DNA of 38,304 bases, taken from NCBI GenBank assembly GCA_003140235.1, contig PLJN01000100.1, positions 2,310 to 40,613 of the forward strand, given 5' to 3'. The notes under the pieces are model-generated. The model did no database searches. It was not told where the DNA came from and saw only the letters and a program-made list of their open reading frames with translations. Of this stretch, positions 30,546-38,304 are shown in pieces (position 1 is the first letter of the stretch; each line of letters starts with the position of its first letter). A program made the position numbers and the translations under genes. This DNA is from Acidobacteriaceae bacterium. GTDB taxonomy: Bacteria > Acidobacteriota > Terriglobia > Terriglobales > Acidobacteriaceae.

Positions 30546-31186
30546 GTTCCGTCGCTCAGCGGCGCCCGTTGCTTCTCCCGCCTAGACAATCACTTCTCTG
30601 CTGGAGCCGGTTCTTTTTTCTTGCCGGCATTATCGCGCTCGGCTACGTCGCTGTTACGCTGATCGACGCCAAGCTTTACCAGACGCGGGCAACGGCTGAA
30701 TTCGAAGAAGCCTTGAATGCCCCGACCGCGGTCCTTCCGGGCGATGCTGCTCCGAATACCTCCCCGAATGCTGCTGTTCCGAGCGTTGCCGGAAGTCGCG
30801 CTCCGCTGGGGCGCATCGAGATCAGCTCGCTCGGCGTTGGTGCGATGATCCTGGAGGGCATCGACAACAAAACACTGAGCCGGGCCGTCGGACATATTCC
30901 AGGCACCGCGCTCCCGGGCCAGCCGGGCAACGTGGGGCTCGCGGGACATCGGGACACGTTTTTCAGAGCGCTACGCAATATCCACAAAGACGATGAGATT
31001 ATGCTGCAGACTTTAGAGGGGGCCTATCACTACCGGGTGGACCTTACGCAAATCGTGGCTCCCGAGGACACCGCTGTGCTGAACAATTCCAGTGACTCAA
31101 TTCTGACTCTGGTGACCTGTTACCCCTTCTATTACGTGGGCTCCGCGCCCCAGAGATTCATCGTTCGCGCACACAGAATTCTCTGA
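30542..31186 (+). CDS. Class D sortase
   Basis: This 214-residue membrane-anchored cysteine transpeptidase has one N-terminal membrane helix (about residues 19-40), a Pro/Ala-rich linker and a sortase domain. The catalytic residues are in place: His136 in LAGHRDTFF, Cys193 in TLVTCYPF and Arg205 in QRFIVRA. TLVTCYPF and the short Cys-Arg spacing are typical of class D enzymes, which also occur in some diderm bacteria. It would cleave an LPxT-like signal and attach the protein to an amino acceptor. The gene is coupled to the VWA gene and close to an LPQTA-bearing protein, its likely substrate. The acceptor in a two-membrane cell is unknown. Confidence 0.93.
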   Translation: MSSVAQRRPLLLPPRQSLLCWSRFFFLAGIIALGYVAVTLIDAKLYQTRATAEFEEALNAPTAVLPGDAAPNTSPNAAVPSVAGSRAPLGRIEISSLGVGAMILEGIDNKTLSRAVGHIPGTALPGQPGNVGLAGHRDTFFRALRNIHKDDEIMLQTLEGAYHYRVDLTQIVAPEDTAVLNNSSDSILTLVTCYPFYYVGSAPQRFIVRAHRIL

Positions 31187-31204
31187 TCGGCAACAGACCG
31201 CGCT

Positions 31205-32002
31205 TCACTGCGGAGCGTCGGGCGGCCTGAGTGACCGCACAAACGATATGAATTGAGGGTCCTTGCGCAGTGCGGCAAAGCCGTCATCTTTCAGCGCGTC
31301 TTTAATAAATGGGTAGCCTTCCTCGTTGGCTTTACTCAGATACGCCCGGCAGCGTTCCGCATCGCCTTTCGAGCCATACATCTTCGCAAGGGTGTAATGG
31401 AAATAGGCACGATCACCCTGAGTGGCCAGCTTCACCGACACACCACCCGAAGGCTGCGGGTCAAAAATCTGCGGGTCAATCTGCAAGGCCCGGGCAAACT
31501 CTCGGGACGCCTCGTCATAAGCCTTGCGGCTGAAATACGCGCTGCCCAGGTTCATGTGAAAGCTGGCTGAGTTCTCTCGCAGCTTAATGGCCTTCCGGTA
31601 TTCGTTCACGGCCCCGGCATACTGCCTCATCTGGTAGTAAGTCACGCCCAAATTGTTGTGGGCTTCAGGATACTTGCTGTCGAGTTTGATGGCCTTTTCG
31701 AATTCTCTGCGCGCATCACTGTAACGGGCCATTTGTATCCAGCACACTCCGGCCTTGTTGTGGAGCGCTGGGGTACTGGATTTCTTCAGGGCTGCCTGAT
31801 AGTAATCCATGGCATCCAGAAAGTTTTTTTCCGCTCGGAGAATGTCCCCCTGGTCTTCCAGCTGCTCGATGGAAGAGTCTGCGGAAGGCGCCAGGCTGCG
31901 GGGCCCAAGTTGAAATGGTAAAGGCTGCGTTTGCTGCGCGGACACAGAGAGGGCGCTTGCAAGCAGCGTCGCACTTACGAGTAGACGGCTGAAGCGAGTC
32001 AT
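31205..32002 (-). CDS. Secreted TPR-repeat protein
   Basis: This 265-residue protein has a signal peptide (LLVSATLLASALSVSAQ) and at least four tetratricopeptide repeats from about residue 45. Among them are FLDAMDYYQAALKKSSTPAL, YPEAHNNLGVTYYQMRQYAG and SASFHMNLGSAYFSRKAYDE. Periplasmic TPR proteins act as scaffolds. It has GGAGG upstream of the ATG at 32002 and begins 15 bases after the peptidoglycan synthase gene, so a role as partner of that enzyme is plausible. Its stop converges on the sortase gene stop, 18 bases away. Confidence 0.88.
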   Translation of the reverse strand: MTRFSRLLVSATLLASALSVSAQQTQPLPFQLGPRSLAPSADSSIEQLEDQGDILRAEKNFLDAMDYYQAALKKSSTPALHNKAGVCWIQMARYSDARREFEKAIKLDSKYPEAHNNLGVTYYQMRQYAGAVNEYRKAIKLRENSASFHMNLGSAYFSRKAYDEASREFARALQIDPQIFDPQPSGGVSVKLATQGDRAYFHYTLAKMYGSKGDAERCRAYLSKANEEGYPFIKDALKDDGFAALRKDPQFISFVRSLRPPDAPQ

Positions 32003-32017
32003 GTACGCCTCCAGGCT

Positions 32018-34615
32018 TTACTGCGGTGGGCCTGACGCCGTCGTCCTAGCCTCAGGTCTCTTGATTTTGCCATTATCTTCTTTTTCGCCGTTAGAACCAA
32101 ATAAATGACTCCAGAAACCCTTCTTTTTTTTGGATTGATCCGGGCCAGATCCGCCCCCGGCCCGTTGCCGGATCGCACCATTTTCATTAGACACCGCCAG
32201 CGGCGGCGCGGGTCCCGGATTGAGGCCAAAAAACCTCTGGAAGATGTTACCCCGTGCCGCAACCGGCTGTTCACACGTCTGGGTCGGCTGGGTGCCCTCA
32301 ATAAAAGCCGCCGTATAGTCGTTAGGACAGGCCGGGGTGGCAATCTGGTTGGTCACTTTGTCCAGCGTCAACTGCACTACTCCGGCCGGGGCGCTAAAGT
32401 ATTTCGCGTCCGAGTAGCTGGGCAAAGCCACGGCGCGCTTCATAAACTCCGTCCAGATGGGCAGGGCCAGCTTGGCGCCGCTCAGTTTGATGTCGCTGTA
32501 GTCGTCATATCCCACCCAAACAATGCAGAGCAGATTTGAGGTGTAGCCGGCAAACCAGGCGTCGTGCGAGCTGCCGGTCTTGCCGGCGGCGGGTGCCGTA
32601 AAGCCGCGACTACGAACGCTGGCCGCCGTGCCGTTGTTGATCACACCTTGCATCATGGTGGTCATCACATAGGCCACTCGCGGATCCAGTACCTGTGTTT
32701 TCTGCGCCTGAAAGTTTTGCCGGACCTCGCCGCTGGGACCGCGCACCGACTTCACCAAGGTGGGCGTAATGCGTTGGCCGCCATTCGTAAATATGGTATA
32801 AGCCGAAGCCATCTCCATCGGCGTTGCGTCGTAGGCCCCCAGGGCCATGGCCGGCGTGGCCTTCACGGATGAAATTCCAGCGTCGCGCGCCAACTTGGCT
32901 ACTTTGTCATAGCCGACCATCTCCGCGACCCGCACCGTGGCATTGTTCAGCGACATGGCGAGCGCAAATTGTGCCGGCACCTGTCCCCAGTATTTTGCCC
33001 CGTAGTTCCGGGGAGTGTACTGGTCGTCACCGTTGGCAAACGCGGTGGGGGAATCGTCGATCAGCGTCGCCGGAGTGAAAATGGGCTGTTCATCGATCAC
33101 CGCATTGTTCATCGCGGTTGCGTAGACGAACGGCTTGAAGATGGAACCCGTAGGACGTCTCGCTAATGCGTGATTGAGCTGGCTGAAACCGTAATTGCGT
33201 CCTCCAACCAGCGCCAGAACATCGCCGGTGTGCGGATCCAGAGCGATCAGCGCGACCTGGGGCACGGGGCCGGACACCACTTTGGTTTCAGTTTTCCCTT
33301 TTGCATCTTTTAGTTTTGTCCTGCGGATACGGAGTTGCTTCACTTGCTCGTCGGCGCCGCGGATGCCGACCTCAACTGCGTCCGCTGCGGCTTTCTGCAA
33401 TCCCGGATCAAGCGTGGTATAGATGCGGTATCCGCCGCCATTCAGGTCCTCGTCTGAATAGCTGGCACGCAGCTGTTCGCGAATCATGTCTACGAAGTAA
33501 GGCGCGTCACTGGCTTCAACATTTTGCGGCGCCAGCTTCAAAGGCGTGGCTTTGGCCGTGTCAGCATGGGCGCGGGTGATGGCGCCGGTCTCTACCATGG
33601 AGTCCAGCACCACGTTGCGCCGCTCCGTTGCGCGCTCCGGATGATGATAAGGGTTGATCATGCTGGGATGCTGCAACAATCCAGCCAGCATTGCGGCTTC
33701 CTGCGCATTGATGTCTTTGAGGTCTTTTCCAAAATAAGCCAGAGCAGCCTCTCCGAACCCGCGGATGGTAAACGAACCCCGTTGTCCCATGTCCACCTGG
33801 TTAGCGTAGAGCTCAAAAATTTGTTTCTTGGAGAAGCGCTGCTCCAGCTCCAGAGCGATCAGCATCTCGGTGAGTTTGCGCTTGAACCTTTTTTCCGGAC
33901 TGAGAAAGAAAAGCTTGGCCGTCTGCATGGTGATGGTGGACCCGCCTTCGCTTTTCTTCTCCATCATGTCAATCCAGACAGCATGCGCCACCCGCCAGTA
34001 ATTGACGCCGCCGTGATGAAAAAACTGCCGGTCCTCGATGGACGTAACGGCATCCACCATGACTTTCGGAATATCGTCATACTTCACCAGACGGCGTTTG
34101 GCCCGTTGCTGGCTGTCGAAGAGCCCGGTCACAAGTTGCGGCTCCAGTTCGTACGAGGTCAGGCTGGTACTGGCATCTCCTAGAGAGGACATCTGGTCCA
34201 CTTTTCCTTGTTGGATGCGTACCACCACGCCTTCTGATCGGTAGTACGACTCCTCGCCGGGTTTGATCTCAATGCCGCTGGAGAGCAGCCGATATGTGCC
34301 GAAATCGGATTTACCTTTTTCGCCGGCCTCGGTATAGCCGGCGTGGCGCAAGTAATTGGTAATTTCCCGGCTGTCCGCCTTCTGCCCAATCCGGATGTTG
34401 CGCGGCTGAGCGTAAATTTTTGCCGTGTTGGCAAAGATCTGCCCGCTCATGCGCTGGTCAACAATCTTTTCGTACTTGATGTAGTAGTAGGTGAAAACAG
34501 AGAACATCACCAGGAAAACGGCCGCACAGACGATCAGGCCGGCCCGGACAAAGCGGTTCTTCAGGAACTTTCGCAGGCCTTCAACGCGAGGAAATCTGAT
34601 TCTAATAGGCTTCAA
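32018..34615 (-). CDS. Bifunctional penicillin-binding protein (PBP1b-like)
   Basis: This 865-residue peptidoglycan synthase has a membrane anchor (about residues 25-47), a UB2H-like domain (AKIYAQPRNIRIGQK, DFGTYRLLSSGIEI) as in PBP1b, a GT51 glycosyltransferase domain (E194 in SIEDRQFFHHGG, then GGSTITMQTAK) and a transpeptidase domain with Ser491 of TGSIFKP, SLNN and K679 of GKTGSS. The C-terminal 100 or so residues are a basic, low-complexity tail. It polymerises and cross-links peptidoglycan in the periplasm. The frame starts at a TTG (34615) with no clear ribosome binding site, so the exact start is uncertain. It lies in an apparent operon with proS upstream and the TPR gene downstream. 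Confidence 0.92.
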   Translation of the reverse strand: MKPIRIRFPRVEGLRKFLKNRFVRAGLIVCAAVFLVMFSVFTYYYIKYEKIVDQRMSGQIFANTAKIYAQPRNIRIGQKADSREITNYLRHAGYTEAGEKGKSDFGTYRLLSSGIEIKPGEESYYRSEGVVVRIQQGKVDQMSSLGDASTSLTSYELEPQLVTGLFDSQQRAKRRLVKYDDIPKVMVDAVTSIEDRQFFHHGGVNYWRVAHAVWIDMMEKKSEGGSTITMQTAKLFFLSPEKRFKRKLTEMLIALELEQRFSKKQIFELYANQVDMGQRGSFTIRGFGEAALAYFGKDLKDINAQEAAMLAGLLQHPSMINPYHHPERATERRNVVLDSMVETGAITRAHADTAKATPLKLAPQNVEASDAPYFVDMIREQLRASYSDEDLNGGGYRIYTTLDPGLQKAAADAVEVGIRGADEQVKQLRIRRTKLKDAKGKTETKVVSGPVPQVALIALDPHTGDVLALVGGRNYGFSQLNHALARRPTGSIFKPFVYATAMNNAVIDEQPIFTPATLIDDSPTAFANGDDQYTPRNYGAKYWGQVPAQFALAMSLNNATVRVAEMVGYDKVAKLARDAGISSVKATPAMALGAYDATPMEMASAYTIFTNGGQRITPTLVKSVRGPSGEVRQNFQAQKTQVLDPRVAYVMTTMMQGVINNGTAASVRSRGFTAPAAGKTGSSHDAWFAGYTSNLLCIVWVGYDDYSDIKLSGAKLALPIWTEFMKRAVALPSYSDAKYFSAPAGVVQLTLDKVTNQIATPACPNDYTAAFIEGTQPTQTCEQPVAARGNIFQRFFGLNPGPAPPLAVSNENGAIRQRAGGGSGPDQSKKKKGFWSHLFGSNGEKEDNGKIKRPEARTTASGPPQ

Positions 34616-34706
34616 TGGGCTGAGTCGCCACTCGATCTCTCAGACGCATGGCGGGCCAGAGTGTTACCTGCTGGTGCTGCTGAGTAGTTTTACTTCGTCC
34701 GGGATA

Positions 34707-35048
34707 TTATATCCGTTTGTTCAGGGAATTAACGGTAAAGTCCATGTCCACCGGATGGATCAGCATATCCACGTGCACCCGGTACTGCACCGTTATGCCG
34801 AGCGAGTCCCCCATGTGAGTAACGGTAATCTGGTCTTCCTTCAAGGGAATATCCATGCTCGCGGCTTTCCTGATGACCTTCGCGCGCACATCGTCGTCGC
34901 CGTTGGAGGAGTACGATGCGCGGCGGGCGATGTCATCCAGTTCGTCCTGAAAAGAATAATTATTCACATACGGAGGGATCAGCTTGAAGCCGGCATAAAT
35001 GACAGCGAACAGCAGCAGCAGCGCCAAAAAGCCCTTTAGTTTTCCCAT
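34707..35048 (-). CDS. Small membrane-anchored protein, DUF4845-like
   Basis: This 113-residue protein has one N-terminal hydrophobic helix (FLALLLLFAVIYAGFKLIPP) and a small alpha/beta domain (YSFQDELDDIARRASYSS, ITVTHMGDSLGITVQYRVHV, DMDFTVN). The layout resembles DUF4845-type proteins of unknown function. It starts 19 bases after proS on the same strand and lies 91 bases before the penicillin-binding protein gene. The ribosome binding site is weak. Confidence 0.78.
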   Translation of the reverse strand: MGKLKGFLALLLLFAVIYAGFKLIPPYVNNYSFQDELDDIARRASYSSNGDDDVRAKVIRKAASMDIPLKEDQITVTHMGDSLGITVQYRVHVDMLIHPVDMDFTVNSLNKRI

Positions 35049-35067
35049 AAAAAGACCGCTACCTCGC

Positions 35068-36855
35068 TCAGGACTGCATCAGTTGCTTCAAGTGGCTCTC
35101 AATGTCGCTGATGTTAGCATCCTCGGATTTACGTGTCGAGCGCGAAACCACTTCCACTTTCCCTTCGGTAACCTTCTTGCCAACATTGATGCGCCAGGGA
35201 ATGCCGACCAGATCGGCGTCCTTAAACTTCACTCCCGGACGTTCATCGCGATCGTCCAGCAGCACGTGCAACCCGGAGGCTTCAAGCTTCGCGGCAATCT
35301 CTTCTGCCGTGCGCAGCAGATTGGCATCGCTCACGTTGGTGGGAGTGACGACCACGTCAAAAGGCGCAATCGAGCGCGCCAGACAAAAGCCATCCGCGTC
35401 GTTGCTTTGTTCTATGGCCGCTGCCAGAATGCGTTCCACGCCAATGCCGTAACTGCCCATGATCGGCGCGACTTCTTTGCCGTCTTTGTCCAGCACGGTC
35501 GCACCCATGGACTTTGAATATTTGTATCCGAGTTTGAAAATGTGCCCGATCTCCATGGCTTTGCCAACCACCAGCGGGCTTTCACACTTGGGAAGGCCTT
35601 CGCCTGCGGCGGCGTTACGCAAGTCCACCCACTCCGTGGGATGAAAGTCACGGCCAGGCGTAATGTTCCGCAGATGATAATTCTCCTTGTTGGCGCCGGA
35701 GATCAGGTTCTTGCGCCCCTGCAGGGCATTGTCGGCAAAGAGCAAGGGCAGGCTCTCAAGAATAAGTCTCTGCGTCGAGCTTCCCATCTCCGCTCCTGAA
35801 TACGCAGGAACGTTGACCGGCCCCAGATAGCCTGCAGGAGCCATGAAGGTGCGCTCAATCTCCTCCGGATGCATGGGACGAAATTCCTTCCCGCCCAACG
35901 CGCCGGAGAGCTTGGCCTCGTTGAGAGAATGATCGCCACGAAGCAGCACAATCACAGCGCGCGTCTTCTTCTGGCCAGGATTTTTGGGATCGTCTTCCAA
36001 CTGCATCAGCGCCAGGGTCTTGATCTTCTGCGTGGGGGAAACGCCAAGAAACTTCGCGACCTCATCAATCGTCCGCATGCCAGGCGTGTGCACTTCCTCC
36101 GGCTTGCCGTCACCGGGAAGGTCCTCGGCGGGAGGAAGTTGCGAGCTGGCTTTTTCCAGGTTCGCAGCGTAGCCGCATTTTTCGCAACTGGCTACCATGT
36201 CTTCGCCGGCGTCCGTCATCACCATGAATTCCTGCGATTGCGAACCGCCCATGGCGCCGGAGTCCGCTTCCACTACAGCGTATTTCAGCCCGCAACGGTC
36301 AAAGATGCGGCGATAGACTTCGTAGTGTTTCTGATACGACGCGTCCAGGCCGGCCTGATCAATGTCAAACGAATACGCGTCCTTCATGATGAACTGGCGC
36401 ACGCGGATCAATCCTGACTTGGGCCTCTGCTCATCGCGAAACTTGGTCTGTATCTGGTACCAAATCTGAGGAAGCTGCTTGTAACTGCGCAACTCTTTGC
36501 GCGCGATTTCGGTCATGACTTCCTCATGCGTCATGCCCAGGCAAAGGTCGCGGCCGCCGCGGTCCTTCAGGCGGAACATGTTGTCACCCATCACCGACCA
36601 GCGCCCGCTCGACTCCCACAACTCTCTGGGATGCAGCGTGGGCAGCAGAAATTCCTGCCCGATCTTGTTCATCTCATCACGCACTACATCAATGATGCGC
36701 AGCATGGAGCGCTGTCCCAGAAATAGATAAGAATAGATACCGGCGGCTAGCTGGCGAACGTACCCGGCCCGCACCAGCATTCTGTGGCTGGCGACTTCAG
36801 CGTCCGCAGGCGCTTCCCGCAGGGTGGGAATAAACAGTTGTGACCAACGATGCAT
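35068..36855 (-). CDS. proS: Prolyl-tRNA synthetase
   Basis: This 595-residue class II aminoacyl-tRNA synthetase charges tRNA-Pro. It has the bacterial-type layout: the N-terminal catalytic part starts [20 protein letters not shown] with [19 protein letters not shown]; motif 2 follows around [19 protein letters not shown]; then come a long editing (INS) domain (about residues 225-400), motif 3 ([17 protein letters not shown]) and a C-terminal anticodon-binding domain ([30 protein letters not shown]). I chose the ATG at 36855 for AGAGG 9 bases upstream. An in-frame ATG 12 codons earlier has no support. It is the first gene of a minus-strand run ending in the TPR gene. Confidence 0.97.
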   Translation of the reverse strand: MHRWSQLFIPTLREAPADAEVASHRMLVRAGYVRQLAAGIYSYLFLGQRSMLRIIDVVRDEMNKIGQEFLLPTLHPRELWESSGRWSVMGDNMFRLKDRGGRDLCLGMTHEEVMTEIARKELRSYKQLPQIWYQIQTKFRDEQRPKSGLIRVRQFIMKDAYSFDIDQAGLDASYQKHYEVYRRIFDRCGLKYAVVEADSGAMGGSQSQEFMVMTDAGEDMVASCEKCGYAANLEKASSQLPPAEDLPGDGKPEEVHTPGMRTIDEVAKFLGVSPTQKIKTLALMQLEDDPKNPGQKKTRAVIVLLRGDHSLNEAKLSGALGGKEFRPMHPEEIERTFMAPAGYLGPVNVPAYSGAEMGSSTQRLILESLPLLFADNALQGRKNLISGANKENYHLRNITPGRDFHPTEWVDLRNAAAGEGLPKCESPLVVGKAMEIGHIFKLGYKYSKSMGATVLDKDGKEVAPIMGSYGIGVERILAAAIEQSNDADGFCLARSIAPFDVVVTPTNVSDANLLRTAEEIAAKLEASGLHVLLDDRDERPGVKFKDADLVGIPWRINVGKKVTEGKVEVVSRSTRKSEDANISDIESHLKQLMQS

Positions 36856-37018
36856 GCTTTCAATCCTCTTTCGTGAGGGGGAATTATTCATTGTAACGGA
36901 TTGCCAGTTTGCCTATCCGCTCCGCGACGCCTGGGCTACAATAGTGCGTTTGCGCCACTGCTTTTCGCAAAGGGGCGTTTGTAAATCTGCTGGTTCACAT
37001 TCAAGAGGAGTTGCCATC

Positions 37019-38304
37019 ATGCGCAATTACATCATTACTCTGCTCACCGTTCTCGTGTTGCTCGGCGCGGCCCTGGGACAAACTGCGTCGCAGCAGACTG
37101 CTCCAGCACCGAAGTTCGACGTCAATAACATTGATAAGTCTCTCGATCCCTGCGTGGATTTCTATCAATTCACCTGCTCCAAATGGATGAAGAACAACCC
37201 TGCACCGCCGGATTATCCCGACTGGGTCAGCTTTTCCGAAGTCTACGAGCACAATCTCGGCATTCTGCACGGCATCCTGGAAAAAGCCAGCAATCCCAAA
37301 CCGCCTCGCACGCCGGTCAACCAGAAGATCGGCGATTTCTACGCCTCTTGTATGGACGAATCGGCCGTCAACAAAGCAGGCTATTTACCGCTGAAACCGG
37401 AACTGGACCGCATTGCCGCGGTCAAAGACAAGACGCAGATGATTGAGGTAATGGCGCATGAGCAACTCATCGGGCCCAATCCCCTTTTCGGATTTGGCTC
37501 CACTACGGATTTTCACGATGCTGACATGACCATTGCCAGCATTGACCAGGCCGGCCTCACGTTGCCCGACCGCGACTACTACATCAAAGACGACGCCGAC
37601 ATGATCGCCATTCGCAAGGGCTTCGTGGACCACATGAAGAAGATGTTCGCGATGATCGGCCAGTCTCCCGACGAAGCCGCCAAAAGCGCGGACACCGTCC
37701 TGAAGATTGAAACCGATCTGGCCAAAGCCGCCATGGACCGTACTCTGCGTCGCGACCCCAAGAACCTTGACCACAGAATGACGGTTGCTGACATTCAAAA
37801 GGCAGCGCCCAACTTTCACCTCGACCGCTACTTCGCGGCGACCGGCTCGCCGGCATTCAAAGAACTAAATGTGGTCAATCCCGACTTCTTCAAGCAAGTA
37901 AACGCCGTGGTTGAAGCCACGCCGCTGGCTGCCTGGAAGACTTACATGACCTGGCAGATGCTGAACGCTGCTGCCGCCTGGTTGTCGGATGATTTCGTCC
38001 AGGAAGACTTCAAGTTCCAGCAGGCGCTCACCGGCCAGCAACAGATCCAGGCCCGCTGGAAACGTTGCATCAACGCGACCGATGCTTCTCTCGGCGAAGC
38101 GCTGGGCCAGCCTTACGTCGACGAAACCTTTGGCACAGAAGGCAAGCAGCGCATGCTAAAGATGGTGGACGCCCTCGAAAGGTCCCTGCGCAGCGACATC
38201 AGCGACCTGCCCTGGATGACGGCCACTACCAAGAAAGAAGCGCTGGTCAAACTCACGGCCATCCGCAACAAGATCGGCTTCCCGGACAAATGGCGCGACT
38301 ACAG
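37019..38304 (+). CDS. M13-family (neprilysin-like) metallopeptidase, N-terminal part
   Basis: The frame is open from the ATG at 37019 to the window edge (428 codons). GAGGAG lies 8 bases upstream of the start. A signal peptide (IITLLTVLVLLGAALGQ) is followed by the typical M13 N-terminal region: DKSLDPCVDFYQFTCSKWMK, IGDFYASCMDESAVNKAG, and DQAGLTLPDRDYYIKDD. The catalytic HExxH region lies beyond the edge. These are secreted zinc endopeptidases. Family membership rests on the N-terminal motifs, which are distinctive. It is divergent from proS, with about 160 bases between the starts. Confidence 0.93.
   Translation, partial: MRNYIITLLTVLVLLGAALGQTASQQTAPAPKFDVNNIDKSLDPCVDFYQFTCSKWMKNNPAPPDYPDWVSFSEVYEHNLGILHGILEKASNPKPPRTPVNQKIGDFYASCMDESAVNKAGYLPLKPELDRIAAVKDKTQMIEVMAHEQLIGPNPLFGFGSTTDFHDADMTIASIDQAGLTLPDRDYYIKDDADMIAIRKGFVDHMKKMFAMIGQSPDEAAKSADTVLKIETDLAKAAMDRTLRRDPKNLDHRMTVADIQKAAPNFHLDRYFAATGSPAFKELNVVNPDFFKQVNAVVEATPLAAWKTYMTWQMLNAAAAWLSDDFVQEDFKFQQALTGQQQIQARWKRCINATDASLGEALGQPYVDETFGTEGKQRMLKMVDALERSLRSDISDLPWMTATTKKEALVKLTAIRNKIGFPDKWRDY

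Noticed and set aside
1..38304. CRISPR arrays, rRNA genes, complete tRNAs and insertion sequences
   Set aside because: None was recognised. The only tRNA sequence is the 3' fragment at the element boundary, and no transposase was found.

Overview
The window looks like chromosomal DNA of a diderm soil bacterium, most likely an acidobacterium. The clues are a secreted VWA protein of the type common in Acidobacteria, a class D sortase, paralogous Crp/Fnr regulators, a YtxH/DUF3309/Thivi_2564 set of small membrane proteins, and an OmpA protein with Ig-like domains. The placement is an inference from protein character, not from a marker gene.

Positions 1-10450 are the right part of an integrated mobile element. 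It carries an ArdC-type antirestriction protein, a translationally coupled protein with a weak sigma-factor look, a roughly 1 kb gene-poor stretch with strong hairpins, a MobC-like relaxosome protein, a VirD4/TraD-type coupling protein, a MobF (TrwC/TraI) relaxase-helicase, an excisionase-like HTH protein and a tyrosine integrase. It ends in the 3' part of a tRNA-Gln(CUG) gene, the probable attachment site. The intact tRNA and the left boundary should lie upstream of the window. No mating-pair-formation genes are visible, so it may be a mobilizable element, or a conjugative one whose other genes lie to the left.

Positions 10465-18144 read as a sugar-scavenging operon: a secreted discoidin-like protein, a secreted family 38 alpha-mannosidase, and a complete ribose/galactose-type ABC importer (lipoprotein, double ATPase, permease). 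A small helical protein, an OmpA-type envelope protein and a DUF3494 (ice-binding family) lipoprotein with two Ig-like repeats follow on the minus strand to 21825.

Positions 22259-28355 hold two convergent Crp/Fnr paralogues flanking a response regulator with a four-cysteine C-terminal module, then small membrane proteins, a LolA/RseB-like secreted protein and a B12-type radical SAM enzyme. A palindrome with the geometry of a CRP site lies upstream of the radical SAM gene.

Positions 28730-31186 are the most interesting part. A secreted protein ends in LPQTA, a hydrophobic segment and a basic tail. A secreted VWA protein and a class D sortase with His, Cys and Arg in place follow on the same strand. 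This looks like a sortase system working in a two-membrane cell.

Positions 31205-36855 (minus strand) form a probable operon of proS, a small membrane-anchored protein, a PBP1b-like peptidoglycan synthase and a TPR protein. A divergent M13 family metallopeptidase gene starts at 37019 and runs off the right edge.
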